Position numbers and translations under genes: made by a program. The notes under the pieces are model-generated. The model searched no databases and had not been told where the DNA came from. It saw only the letters and a list, made by a program, of their open reading frames with translations. A stretch of DNA of 53,779 bases from Kribbella turkmenica (GTDB taxonomy: Bacteria > Actinomycetota > Actinomycetes > Propionibacteriales > Kribbellaceae): NCBI RefSeq assembly GCF_004348725.1, contig NZ_SMKR01000026.1, positions 1 to 53,779 of the forward strand, written 5' to 3'. Below, in pieces: positions 46,584 through 53,779 of this stretch (position 1 is its first letter; each line of letters begins with the position of its first letter).

Positions 46584-46726
46584 GAACTGTTCGTGATTCG
46601 TAGCCGGATGACTACACCTCCATCGCCGTACGGAACCGGACGTGGAGATCGGCGCGTAATACAGGCGCCGGGCAGAATGAACACCTACGGCGCATCATCA
46701 CTACTAGCTAGGAACGGATCCCAGAC

Positions 46727-47200
46727 ATGACGCAGTCCCCTCAACCGCAGCTGCAGCCGCCGGCGCCGGCGCCGGCGCCGGCGCCGGCGCCGGCGCCGAA
46801 GAAGCGCCGCACCCTGCGGACCGTTCTCATCATCCTGGGCGTGCTCGCCGTACTCGGCCTCGGCAGCTGCATTGCAGGCGTCGCCGTGGTCGGCAAGAAG
46901 ACGAACGAGACTCACACCGTCACCTACAAGGTCACCGGCACCAGCCAGACAGCGATTCTCGCGTACACGACCGATGGTCGCACCGCGACCGCCCAGGACG
47001 CGGCTGCCAAGGTCCCCTTCGCCAAGACCCTCGAGATCAAGGGCGTTCTGGTCCCCATCTTCCAGATCAGCGCCCGCGCCGGCATCGGCCAGACTGGCAC
47101 GGTCACCTGCTCGATCGAGGTCGACGGCAAGGAAGTCAAGAAGGAAACCGCCGCCGGGTCTGGCCAACTCGCCAACTGCAGCTACACCCTTACTCCCTGA
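46727..47200 (+). CDS. MmpS-like membrane-anchored protein with Pro-Ala linker
   Basis: 157 residues. A short Gln/Pro leader and a Pro-Ala repeat (about residues 10-24), a basic stretch (KKRR), one helix (VLIILGVLAVLGLGSCIAGV) and an outside domain (HTVTYKVTGTSQTAILAYT, GQTGTVTCSIEVDGKEVKKE, ANCSYTL). That outside domain resembles MmpS-type accessory proteins. No MmpL gene is nearby, so a transporter link is unsupported. Strong hairpin follows. Confidence 0.7.
   Translation: MTQSPQPQLQPPAPAPAPAPAPAPKKRRTLRTVLIILGVLAVLGLGSCIAGVAVVGKKTNETHTVTYKVTGTSQTAILAYTTDGRTATAQDAAAKVPFAKTLEIKGVLVPIFQISARAGIGQTGTVTCSIEVDGKEVKKETAAGSGQLANCSYTLTP
46761..46796. repeat. Hexanucleotide tandem repeat (CGGCGC)x6
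   Basis: Six exact CGGCGC units inside the MmpS-like gene encode the Pro-Ala stretch. Each unit is two codons, so gain or loss changes linker length without shifting the frame. Confidence 0.9.
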
Positions 47201-47215
47201 CTATCGCCGATCCAA

Positions 47216-47255
47216 CGACAGCGGCTACGCACCCCGGGGGGCGTAGCCGCTGTCG
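47216..47255. terminator. Hairpin after the MmpS-like gene
   Basis: Perfect 15-bp stem CGACAGCGGCTACGC with a 10-base loop, about 16 bp after the stop. Confidence 0.9.
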
Positions 47256-47315
47256 GCGTTAGATGGGGTCATCGGGCACACCGAGAAATCCGACGGGATG
47301 CAACGAGGATCGCCG

Positions 47316-47925
47316 ATGTATGTGCCCGCCCACTTCGCCGCCGATGACCAAGCGGTGCAGGATCTGCTCACGCACCATGGAGCGGCTGACCTGGTTACTA
47401 TGACTCCCGACGGTCTGATGGCACCCTGCTGCCATTTGTCTATGACCACTCGAGGCGAGTGCAGCGCGGGTAACCTCGCCCGCAACAACGACCACTGGCG
47501 ACAGACCGTGGTCAGTGAAGCGCTGATGATCAGGCTAGGCCCTGATTTGTATATCTCACCCACCTGGTACGCGTCCAAACGAGACCACTGCCGGGTCGTA
47601 CCGACGTGGAATCACTTGACGGTGCACGCCTACGGGTCGATGGCCGTACACGACGATCCCGTCTGGGTCTCGGGCGTCGTACGGCGATTGTCGGACCATC
47701 ATGAAGCGGCTCGGGCCGAGTCCTGATCTGTGGACGACGCACCGGCGGGGTACGTCGCAGGGCAGTTGCGCGCGAGTCGGTGTGGAGATCGCGATCACGC
47801 GGATCGAGGCGAAGTTGAACCTCAGCCAGAACCGGCCGTACGTTGACGTCGACGGGGTGATCGCAGGCCTCCGCGCAGACGGCGTCGAGGCAAGCGCCGA
47901 CGCGGTCCAGCGGCACCGGCACTGA
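47316..47925 (+). pseudogene. PaiB-family FMN-binding protein remnant
   Basis: ATG 47316 starts MYVPAHFAADDQAVQDLLTH; DLYISPTWYASKRDHCRVVP and WVSGVVRRLSDHHEA follow the PaiB pattern. An in-frame stop lies at 47724-47726; homology continues as SVDDAPAGYVAGQLRA. A shift near 47771-47780 then leads to GVEIAITRIEAKLNLSQNRP and VIAGLRADGVEAS, the usual C-terminus, ending at 47923-47925. The central sheet is also poorly conserved (APCCHLSM). PaiB is a transcriptional regulator or flavin-binding protein in intact relatives; this copy is dead. Confidence 0.82.
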
Positions 47926-48107
47926 CTCGAGCAGCCCAACCCAGGCGCGCGTGTTCCGCGTTGGCGGCCCTACCCGACCAGGAGATCATTCCTCTGACGC
48001 ACGATCGCGAGCGTGCAGGAAGTGCCAAACCGTTCGATCGGGATTGGTTCGCATCGACTCTCGGGTTCCTGCGGCTTGCTTCCGCGCGGAGGATTAGCGC
48101 TTCAACC

Positions 48108-48400
48108 TCAGCCCGGGCTCTTCGCTTCCCTGACCCTGGCCGGGATCTCCCTGACGACTGCGGATTTCGCGTCGGCGTAGTCCTGGACGTACTTCCAGTC
48201 TCTCGTCGCGAGCTCGCGTTTCGTCCAGGCATACAAGTCGCGATCGGACTTGTTCGCGCGCAGCCAGTCGCGGAAGAGGAGCACTTGCTCGGCCTCGGCA
48301 CATCCCGGCGGAAAGACGTGCAGGTTCACTGGAGGGTCAGTCCCACGCAGCAATCGGTGTTCGTACCAGTCGGATTCTCCAGTCGCCAGAGTTGCCTCGG
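48108..48400 (-). pseudogene. GrpB-family nucleotidyltransferase-like fragment
   Basis: The readable part has WYEHRLLRGTDPPVNLHVFP, LLFRDWLRANKSDRDLYAWT and TRDWKYVQDYADAKSAVVRE, the conserved C-terminal half of GrpB/UPF0157 proteins. A frame change near 48355-48370 and loss of everything before it remove the nucleotidyltransferase core. No start codon or ribosome-binding site belongs to it. Confidence 0.78.
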
Positions 48401-49161
48401 GTCACCGACGACACAAGGCACGTCGATGACTGCCGCGCAGGACGCCGTCAGGCACCCATTAACGTAGTTGTCGCGAAAAAATCACTGGGCGCGCTGCCCA
48501 CCTGTCCGCAGATCTCGAGGGCTTACACGCTTTCGCCAGACGACAGACGTTGCATGCTCGGGATCACAACCCACTTTGCCGAGCGTGTGACTGGTCCTGG
48601 CTCGGGAGCTGTGAGACCCTCCGCAGCTGCGCTGCTGCCGTTCGCGGTCAGCACGCACCGGGCTAGATGTTCGCCACCACCAGCTGCACAGCGAGTAGCC
48701 GGTCGGCTGACCAGGCCGCTCAGCAAGGAAGTTCGTTGCTTGAGCGGCGGCCGTACTCACCGGCCGCATCCGCGCGGTCGGCCGCTTCGACCACCCAGGC
48801 GATCATGGCGCTGGAGGCGTCGTCGCCGAACTCGCCCCCTCCTACGCGGCAGCCGGCCTGGATGTCTCGTCCGATACCGAACCAGCGGCGCCGAGGAAGG
48901 CATCACCCGCGCTGCCACGTGGGTCCCATGCAGCCGCCTTTCCTCGCACGCTGCTGGGATTGGGCGCGCCAAGCTGATGCTTGCACGACTCCACATGCAG
49001 CACAGCAGCGTTGGTCCGCACACGTTTCTGGTGCCCACGTCGGGTCAGGCTAAAGACGAACCTCCGCACGACGCCTCCGACTGGTGACCTCAACCAGTCG
49101 CCTGTCATCCGACGTACCGCGGAGGCAGGCGACTCGCGTCGTGAGTCGTTGTAGATCGGAT
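48401..49161. other. About 760 bp with no recognisable gene
   Basis: I read all six frames and found no run with family-like motifs, no start with a good ribosome-binding site, and no hairpin. Short open stretches here have the base pattern of random GC-rich DNA. It may be older, fully eroded coding sequence, in line with the remnants on both sides. Confidence 0.5.
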
Positions 49162-50316
49162 CTAGCCGGCGCGGATGGCGCTGAAGACTTGCTGGATCAC
49201 GTGGGGGTGGTTCTCGCGGATGTAGGACGACATCTCGAGGTGCAGCCAGCCGTCGGGGTGGCCGCCGGCGAAAGGTCTGCTGGTGATCTCACGCTCGGCT
49301 TGGTCGTTCTTCTCGCCGCATTTGCGATCGACCGCGGGCGCGGAGCCGTAGCCCTGACAGGTGGTCAGGTTCGACCGCTCGACGGTCTGTTCCGCGGGGA
49401 TGACGGACAGCAGTGCAGCTCTGTACGCGGAATGCGCACGTGCCACTGTGTCTCCGGAAAACGCCACCTGCCCGTAGCTGTCGGAAATGGAGAAGCCTGG
49501 TTCGCTGCTCATGCCGTGCAGTTGCAGCAGGTAGGCAGCCGGCTTGCGTTTCCGAAGTTCGTCATGCATCACTTGGAAATCGGACAGCGCAGCCGGGGGA
49601 TTGTTGGGCGACGCCGTGTCCCAACGATGTGCCATGTCGGAAATCTTGTAGTGTCCGCCACAATCCGTGGTGTTGGCGTTGTCCAGCGAGTTCGTGGTGT
49701 GGTTGCACCGGTGAGTTCCCGCCACGACGACAGCAGCCGTATCGGTCTGCTTCGCGACGTAGGCCTCGAGCGCAATCGGCACGACGTCCTCGTTCACATG
49801 GGGAACACTCAGCACGATGCGCGTGTCGGGCTGTGTATCCGACGGGTTGTGATACATCATCGCCGATCGCCCACGCGACGTACTCGGGGACAGACCATCG
49901 CGGTGGTAGATGATTCTTGTGCCCGAGCCACCTGGCAAGTCGGGTGACGTCCAACAGGCGTAGTACCCGGCCTCGCCCAGCCTCGCCTTGCCGGACGTGT
50001 AGCTGCCGCCCGCCACGAGTTGGATGCCCTCGGAGAGCTTGACCAGTGCGGCAGCCGTCGGGTCGGAGTACTTGTTGCCGCCGTTGCCTGGCGGCGCCGA
50101 GGCAACGATCTGGTTCATGAACGTGCGGGCCGAGACGTAGTTCTGACTGCCTTCCGGAATCGCGCACGTCGGGAGCAGACCTGGACCCCGCCTCGGCTCC
50201 GGGACTGTTTCGGCTGTGGCTGCTCCCGCTCCAGCGGTCACGGTGCTGGCCGCCAGCAGAACACCCGCGACGGCCAGCCTTCGGGTACGTCGCGGACGCG
50301 GTGTCCTGGTTTCCAC
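49162..50316 (-). CDS. Secreted protein of unknown function, hydrolase-like motifs
   Basis: 384 residues. Signal peptide with twin Arg-rich start (RPRRTRRLAVAGVLLAASTV, cleavage near TAE). The mature part has RIVLSVPHVNEDVVPIALEA, AAVVVAGTHRCNHTTNSLDN, AAYLLQLHGMSSEPGFSISD and GWLHLEMSSYIREN. The ordered His, His and Glu positions (PHVNED, QLHGM, HLEMS) recall zinc-dependent N-formylglutamate-amidohydrolase/carboxypeptidase-like folds, but I cannot assign a family. It is intact between decayed genes, which suggests selection to keep it. Confidence 0.7.
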   Translation of the reverse strand: METRTPRPRRTRRLAVAGVLLAASTVTAGAGAATAETVPEPRRGPGLLPTCAIPEGSQNYVSARTFMNQIVASAPPGNGGNKYSDPTAAALVKLSEGIQLVAGGSYTSGKARLGEAGYYACWTSPDLPGGSGTRIIYHRDGLSPSTSRGRSAMMYHNPSDTQPDTRIVLSVPHVNEDVVPIALEAYVAKQTDTAAVVVAGTHRCNHTTNSLDNANTTDCGGHYKISDMAHRWDTASPNNPPAALSDFQVMHDELRKRKPAAYLLQLHGMSSEPGFSISDSYGQVAFSGDTVARAHSAYRAALLSVIPAEQTVERSNLTTCQGYGSAPAVDRKCGEKNDQAEREITSRPFAGGHPDGWLHLEMSSYIRENHPHVIQQVFSAIRAG

Positions 50317-50450
50317 CTGTATCGGTCTCCTGCCATCTCATCCGCGCACAAGGCGCATTCAGAACGCTTCCGCCCGGCCAAACTCAGGCGGTCTCAGGCA
50401 GTACTACGGGCCGTCCGTCAATGCTGGTTCCCGATGCACCGCGTCGAGCC

Positions 50451-50868
50451 TCAGACGCGGGTTGCCCAACCTTCGCCGATCAGTCGGGCGACGAAGCCTC
50501 CGGGCGGCTGTTCTTCGGCGGTGATGGCGCAGCACAGGTGATCGCACCGATCGCCTGCCACCTCGGCGTAGCGCAGAAGCAGTGATCCATCACCAGCGCT
50601 AGCGCCCCGGTGGCCACTCCCCCGCCCGCACGGTCCGTCCGAACCGGGTCCGGGCAGCCAGCCATGCCCACTTTCTGGTCCATGCCAACGGCGAGTTGCT
50701 GGCGCTCCACCCTCGGACTGGTCTGGATTCCCAGAACCGCAGGTAGGCCTGATCCCGTAACCGCAACATCGGCCAGTCCAACGCGTCGAGCAGCCGCGGC
50801 GGTCGCAACTCGACCACTCCGGAGTTGAACTTCAGTCGCCCTAGCGACGGCGGCCAGCAACTACCCAC
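50451..50868 (-). pseudogene. RimJ/RimL-type GNAT acetyltransferase remnant
   Basis: Minus-strand pieces in different frames: GVVELRPPRLLDALDWPMLR and NSPLAWTRKWAWLAARTR (N-terminus), GVATGALALVMDHCF (cofactor-binding helix region), then LLLRYAEVAGDRCDHLCCAI and FVARLIGEGWATRV to a stop at 50451. The central strands with the acetyl-CoA motif are partly deleted and at least two frameshifts separate the pieces. Confidence 0.75.
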
Positions 50869-50901
50869 GCTTGCCTGCAGACCCCCAGGCCAGACCCGCG
50901 G

Positions 50902-52122
50902 TCATGATTGTTCCGACTTGTCGGAGGTACGGCGACCGACCAACGCCAGCGCGGTCACAAGCATCACGGCGGAAACGATCGTGAGGGCAATCAGACCACT
51001 CTCGAGGAACATCGCCACGACCGCGTTACCCGCGGCTGCAAGAGTAGTGTGGAGTAACAGGATCACTGCAGCCCCACGCTCATCGTCCGCGGCGACATCG
51101 AGAGCCTCCATGAATGCCGCTGGACCACGCAGTCCCAGACCGATGCTGACCGGCAACCACAGCGGTATCAGCAGGAGAGGCTCGGAGCCCCCGGCCAACG
51201 CGAAGACCACCAGTCCGGCGCCGCCGGAAGCAGCCAGCAGTGAACCAGCAACGATCACTGGGCGAGCGCCATAGCGACGGGTGAGGATCGACGACAAGTT
51301 GGCGGCGATGATGAACATGAAGACGCCGATGCCCTGCAGCGCAAGGTAGTGTCCGATGCCACCACCGAGATTGTGCTCGATCACGGCCGGAGCGCCGAAC
51401 ACGAAGACGAGCAGACCTCCGAGGGTCAGCGCTTGGCTCAAGGCCAGTCGCAGGAACATGCCCTTGCGCAACAGCGCTGCAAAACTTCCGGCGCCTGGCC
51501 TCATCACTGCCGCCGGCATGGACCGCCGAAGCAGTGCGATGCAGATGCCAACCACGGCGGCGGCAACCGCCATCGTGACGAACGGACCGTTCCAGCCCAC
51601 CAGGCTGACCAGGCCAGCGCCAGCTATTGGGGCTAGCGCAGGGACAAGTGCTTCGACACTGCTCAGCATGCCGAGAGCTCGGAGCGCCGTCGCAGGGGAG
51701 AACGCCCGGCGCAGCAGGGCAGGTGCCAGTACGGCGGGCGCCGCGGACAACAGGCCTTGGATCAGGCGGATCAGCACCAGGATCTCGAGGCTTGGAGCGA
51801 TAGCGCAGAGAAACGAGGTGACGCCCAGCCCGGTGAAGGCTCCCACGAGCAACCAACGCGGTGCAACGACGCTGCTCAGCGCCCCGAAGCTGATCAGTCC
51901 AAGCGCAGTACCGAGGACGTAAGCGGACACGACAAGCTGCGCCATGCCGCGTGAACCATCCAGCTGTTCGGGCAGACCGGGCACCGCGGGAAGTACCAGG
52001 TCGATGCCGGCGAGTCCAAGGGCTGTTCCGCACAGGAGCAGCAACACCATCGGGATGGCACTGCGACTCATTGCCCGGTCAGCTCCACCATCAGTCGCAG
52101 CAGCAGGTTCGATCGCACTCAT
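50902..52122 (-). CDS. MFS drug/metabolite exporter, Bcr/CflA-like
   Basis: 406 residues from ATG 52122 after AAGAGGG. About twelve helices. Helix 1 and loop VLLLLCGTALGLAGIDLVLP and PGLPEQLDGSRGMAQLVVSA match the start of Bcr/CflA-type 14/12-TMS antiporters; loop 2-3 reads FGALSSVVAPRWLLVGAF. It exports small molecules using the proton gradient. No regulator is adjacent. Substrate unknown. Confidence 0.88.
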   Translation of the reverse strand: MSAIEPAAATDGGADRAMSRSAIPMVLLLLCGTALGLAGIDLVLPAVPGLPEQLDGSRGMAQLVVSAYVLGTALGLISFGALSSVVAPRWLLVGAFTGLGVTSFLCAIAPSLEILVLIRLIQGLLSAAPAVLAPALLRRAFSPATALRALGMLSSVEALVPALAPIAGAGLVSLVGWNGPFVTMAVAAAVVGICIALLRRSMPAAVMRPGAGSFAALLRKGMFLRLALSQALTLGGLLVFVFGAPAVIEHNLGGGIGHYLALQGIGVFMFIIAANLSSILTRRYGARPVIVAGSLLAASGGAGLVVFALAGGSEPLLLIPLWLPVSIGLGLRGPAAFMEALDVAADDERGAAVILLLHTTLAAAGNAVVAMFLESGLIALTIVSAVMLVTALALVGRRTSDKSEQS

Positions 52123-52161
52123 GGGCCCTCTTTGGACTGGATTGGAAGCAGTTGGGTACAT

Positions 52162-52200
52162 GCGAGTGCTCCGAGGCCCCTTGGGACTCGGAGCACTCGC
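52162..52200 (-). terminator. Hairpin after the secreted metalloprotease gene
   Basis: Perfect 14-bp stem GCGAGTGCTCCGAG with an 11-base loop, 8 bp past the minus-strand stop at 52208 and before the MFS start. Confidence 0.9.
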
Positions 52201-52207
52201 GTCGCGG

Positions 52208-53224
52208 TCAGCGGTTGGGGTAGACGGCGTTCAGCTTCGCAAGAAGAGCTGGGTCGTTGGCTGCCAGCCAACTCTCCTTGTACTCGTGGTCGAACTTGGC
52301 GTCGTACGAGTACGCGAAGAGCGCAGCGCTGCCCTCGGCCCAGTACTCGTCGACGCTGGAGCGGGTGTAGGCGTCGTACCCGACGTAGTCCGCCGAAGGG
52401 CCTCTCTGCGCAAGGACGGTCTCTACGGACTTCCGGAACGCGTCGCTCACGAACCCCTTTTGAAGGAAGACGTGGCTGAACTCGTGCGCCATGATGTGGC
52501 CGAGCTTATGGGTGCTGGGTTTGCCAGGAGTCGCGACGAGTTCTTCGGACGCAGCAGCCATGGCGACCTGGTTCGTCCCCGGAACGACAGTTGCCCCGAT
52601 GCCTCTCACGATCGACCAGTCGCGATCCTCCACGCAACCCGGCTTGTTGTCACAGGTCCCGGTTCCTTCCAGGTATTTCCACGGGGCCAGATCCGTCAGC
52701 TTGGCGGACGACGGGATGATGTGGACCTCGAGAACCTTGCCGAGCAGAGCCTTCTTCGACGGTTCCGCCAACGCGCTGCTGATCTTGCCCGCAATCGCGG
52801 ATGCGGCCGCTGCGTCCGTCCCTGTTCCCTGCACCTTCACCCACCGGCCATTGCTGTACACGTAGTCGAAAACTTTTCCTGCGAGCGCAGTCCCCGAGGC
52901 CAGCACCTTGGACGATGAGCCGACGGTTGCAACCAGCTTGTACTCCGTCGTAGCCACCGGATTCCGGGAGGCCGAGCCAGACGTCTTGGCGGCGCTGCCG
53001 GCGAAGGTAAGGGCCACTTCAGGGCATCCCTTCACCACGTTCCATACAAAATCCGTTCCGCCGCTGAACGGGCCGTCGGACACCGTGAACGACGTCGCCT
53101 TCGTGTTGTAGAGACAGGTCGGCGAGCCTACGGCGGACGCCGGTCCGCCCGAGGCCGCCACCGCTCCGAGCAGTGCTGCCGAGATGGCGCCAGTCGCCAT
53201 CAGTTTGGTCAGTCGCCGAGACAT
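52208..53224 (-). CDS. Secreted HExxH metalloprotease (anthrax-LF-like fold)
   Basis: 338 residues from ATG 53224 after AGGGGAGAAGAG; the frame is open upstream without support. Signal peptide MSRRLTKLMATGAISAALLG to near ASA. The zinc motif is IMAHEFSHVFLQ (HExxH) and the downstream Glu is in SSVDEYWAEGSAALFAYSYD, spaced like ATLF-type (anthrax lethal factor-like) metallopeptidases; the region IRG-IGATVVPGTNQVAMAAAS before the site also fits. Exported. Substrate unknown. Monocistronic with a strong hairpin. Confidence 0.8.
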   Translation of the reverse strand: MSRRLTKLMATGAISAALLGAVAASGGPASAVGSPTCLYNTKATSFTVSDGPFSGGTDFVWNVVKGCPEVALTFAGSAAKTSGSASRNPVATTEYKLVATVGSSSKVLASGTALAGKVFDYVYSNGRWVKVQGTGTDAAAASAIAGKISSALAEPSKKALLGKVLEVHIIPSSAKLTDLAPWKYLEGTGTCDNKPGCVEDRDWSIVRGIGATVVPGTNQVAMAAASEELVATPGKPSTHKLGHIMAHEFSHVFLQKGFVSDAFRKSVETVLAQRGPSADYVGYDAYTRSSVDEYWAEGSAALFAYSYDAKFDHEYKESWLAANDPALLAKLNAVYPNR

Positions 53225-53641
53225 CTTCTCTTCTCCCCTGTCATTTGAGGCATCTGTGGAGAAGTACGGCGAACCAGCGGGCCATGGTTCCGTGCGGAAT
53301 CGCTCTGGGAGTCCTCCGGTCGTCCGGATCCGCGACAACGAGTCGCCCAGGACCATGGAACCGATCTGCCTGCCGTTGCCGTAATGCAATCTAAAGCGAC
53401 CGTGGAGCATGAAGAGAACGGGGATTCAGGTGCACACGAGACTTCTCAGGGCGGTGTGGCAGTTGATTTCCGCCTTCATCGAGGCGGATCGCGGGCCGCA
53501 CGGAGCCTGCCGCAGCGCCGCCGCGTATGACCTCCTCCGCGCGTCCCCCTACCCGTTCGTCTAGGTTCGAGCGGGCTGTCTCAACACCTAGACCGCGACC
53601 CGCCTGCGCATCCACCATCGCGGAAGCGCGGACTCACTCGG
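53225..53641. other. Intergenic region before malate synthase 3' end
   Basis: About 415 bp. It must hold the promoter of the metalloprotease gene on the minus strand. A 51-codon frame on the plus strand (53409-53564, starting MKRTGIQVHTRLLRAVWQL) has an ATG too close to GGAG and no known relatives that I recall; I do not call it a gene. Confidence 0.4.
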
Positions 53642-53779
53642 CTATGCAAAGTGCTCGTACGCCGGCAGCGTGAGGAAGTCGGCGTACTCGTCGGCCAGCG
53701 CGGTCTCGAGGAAGAGCTCCCGGGCCGCCTCGAAGCGGTCCGGGTCGTCGCCGAGCTTGGCGATCTCCTCGTCGGCGAT
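53642..53779 (-). CDS. aceB: Malate synthase A, C-terminal end (partial)
   Basis: The last 45 codons of a minus-strand gene that continues past the window edge. IADEEIAKLGDD, FEAARELFLETALADEYADF and LTLPAYEHFA are the highly conserved C-terminus of malate synthase A, which condenses glyoxylate and acetyl-CoA in the glyoxylate shunt. The stop is TAG at 53644-53642. The identification rests on a short segment but on a distinctive one. Confidence 0.8.
   Translation of the reverse strand: MADEEIAKLGDDPDRFEAARELFLETALADEYADFLTLPAYEHFA

Noticed and set aside
1..53779. CRISPR array, tRNA or rRNA genes
   Set aside because: No regularly spaced repeats and no tRNA- or rRNA-like conserved segments were seen.

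Overview
This window is high-GC DNA, and almost every family in it is typical of Actinobacteria. It carries long GC-rich genes, GTG starts, a BMP-type nucleoside importer, a two-ABC-domain ATPase, RskA-like and ECF sigma proteins, and many Sec-exported proteins with Ala-rich signal peptides. The mix suggests a soil actinomycete of the Nocardioidaceae/Kribbellaceae type. That placement is inference; no rRNA or tRNA gene was seen.

Layout. 0-10.6 kb is a mobile-element zone: a small two-helix membrane protein, a broken IS5-family element, a secreted RHS/YD-repeat protein of about 2200 residues with an orphan C-terminal tail, a truncated IS3-type orfA, a complete-ended IS3-family element with a broken transposase, and the 3' end of a secreted protein. 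10.7-15.6 kb holds a LysR regulator divergent from an LLM-type monooxygenase, then aminopeptidase N preceded by a rotting HD-hydrolase gene. 16.2-23.6 kb is the best-defined system: lipoprotein, two permeases, ATPase and nucleoside hydrolase in one tight operon, divergent from a LacI-type regulator. Two identical perfect palindromes sit on a recognisable promoter of that operon.

23.8-25.9 kb has an IS3 remnant, a helix-turn-helix protein and a family 2 glycosyltransferase. 26.0-37.2 kb is mostly export: a 1224-residue subtilase divergent from an ECF sigma factor, a deleted D-2-hydroxyacid dehydrogenase, an RskA-like anti-sigma protein, a second subtilase with a P domain, an RTX-repeat protein, a polytopic membrane protein and a DUF3103-like secreted protein. 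37.3-43.7 kb is one minus-strand operon (epimerase fragment, ATP-grasp, flippase, carbamoyltransferase, membrane protein, unknown protein, acetyltransferase) that looks like a surface-glycan or small-molecule pathway damaged at three or more points.

44.0-47.2 kb resumes secreted and anchored proteins, most followed by strong hairpins. 47.3-50.9 kb is a decay zone with remnants of PaiB, GrpB and RimJ-type genes around one intact secreted protein. The end carries an MFS transporter, a secreted HExxH metalloprotease and the 3' end of malate synthase.

The most coherent regulatory unit is the LacI/BMP nucleoside system. The most open protein questions are the RHS tail, the secreted unknowns and the protein fusions carrying P domains. 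Many genes have indels; the very long intact genes argue against general sequence error, but reads should be checked.
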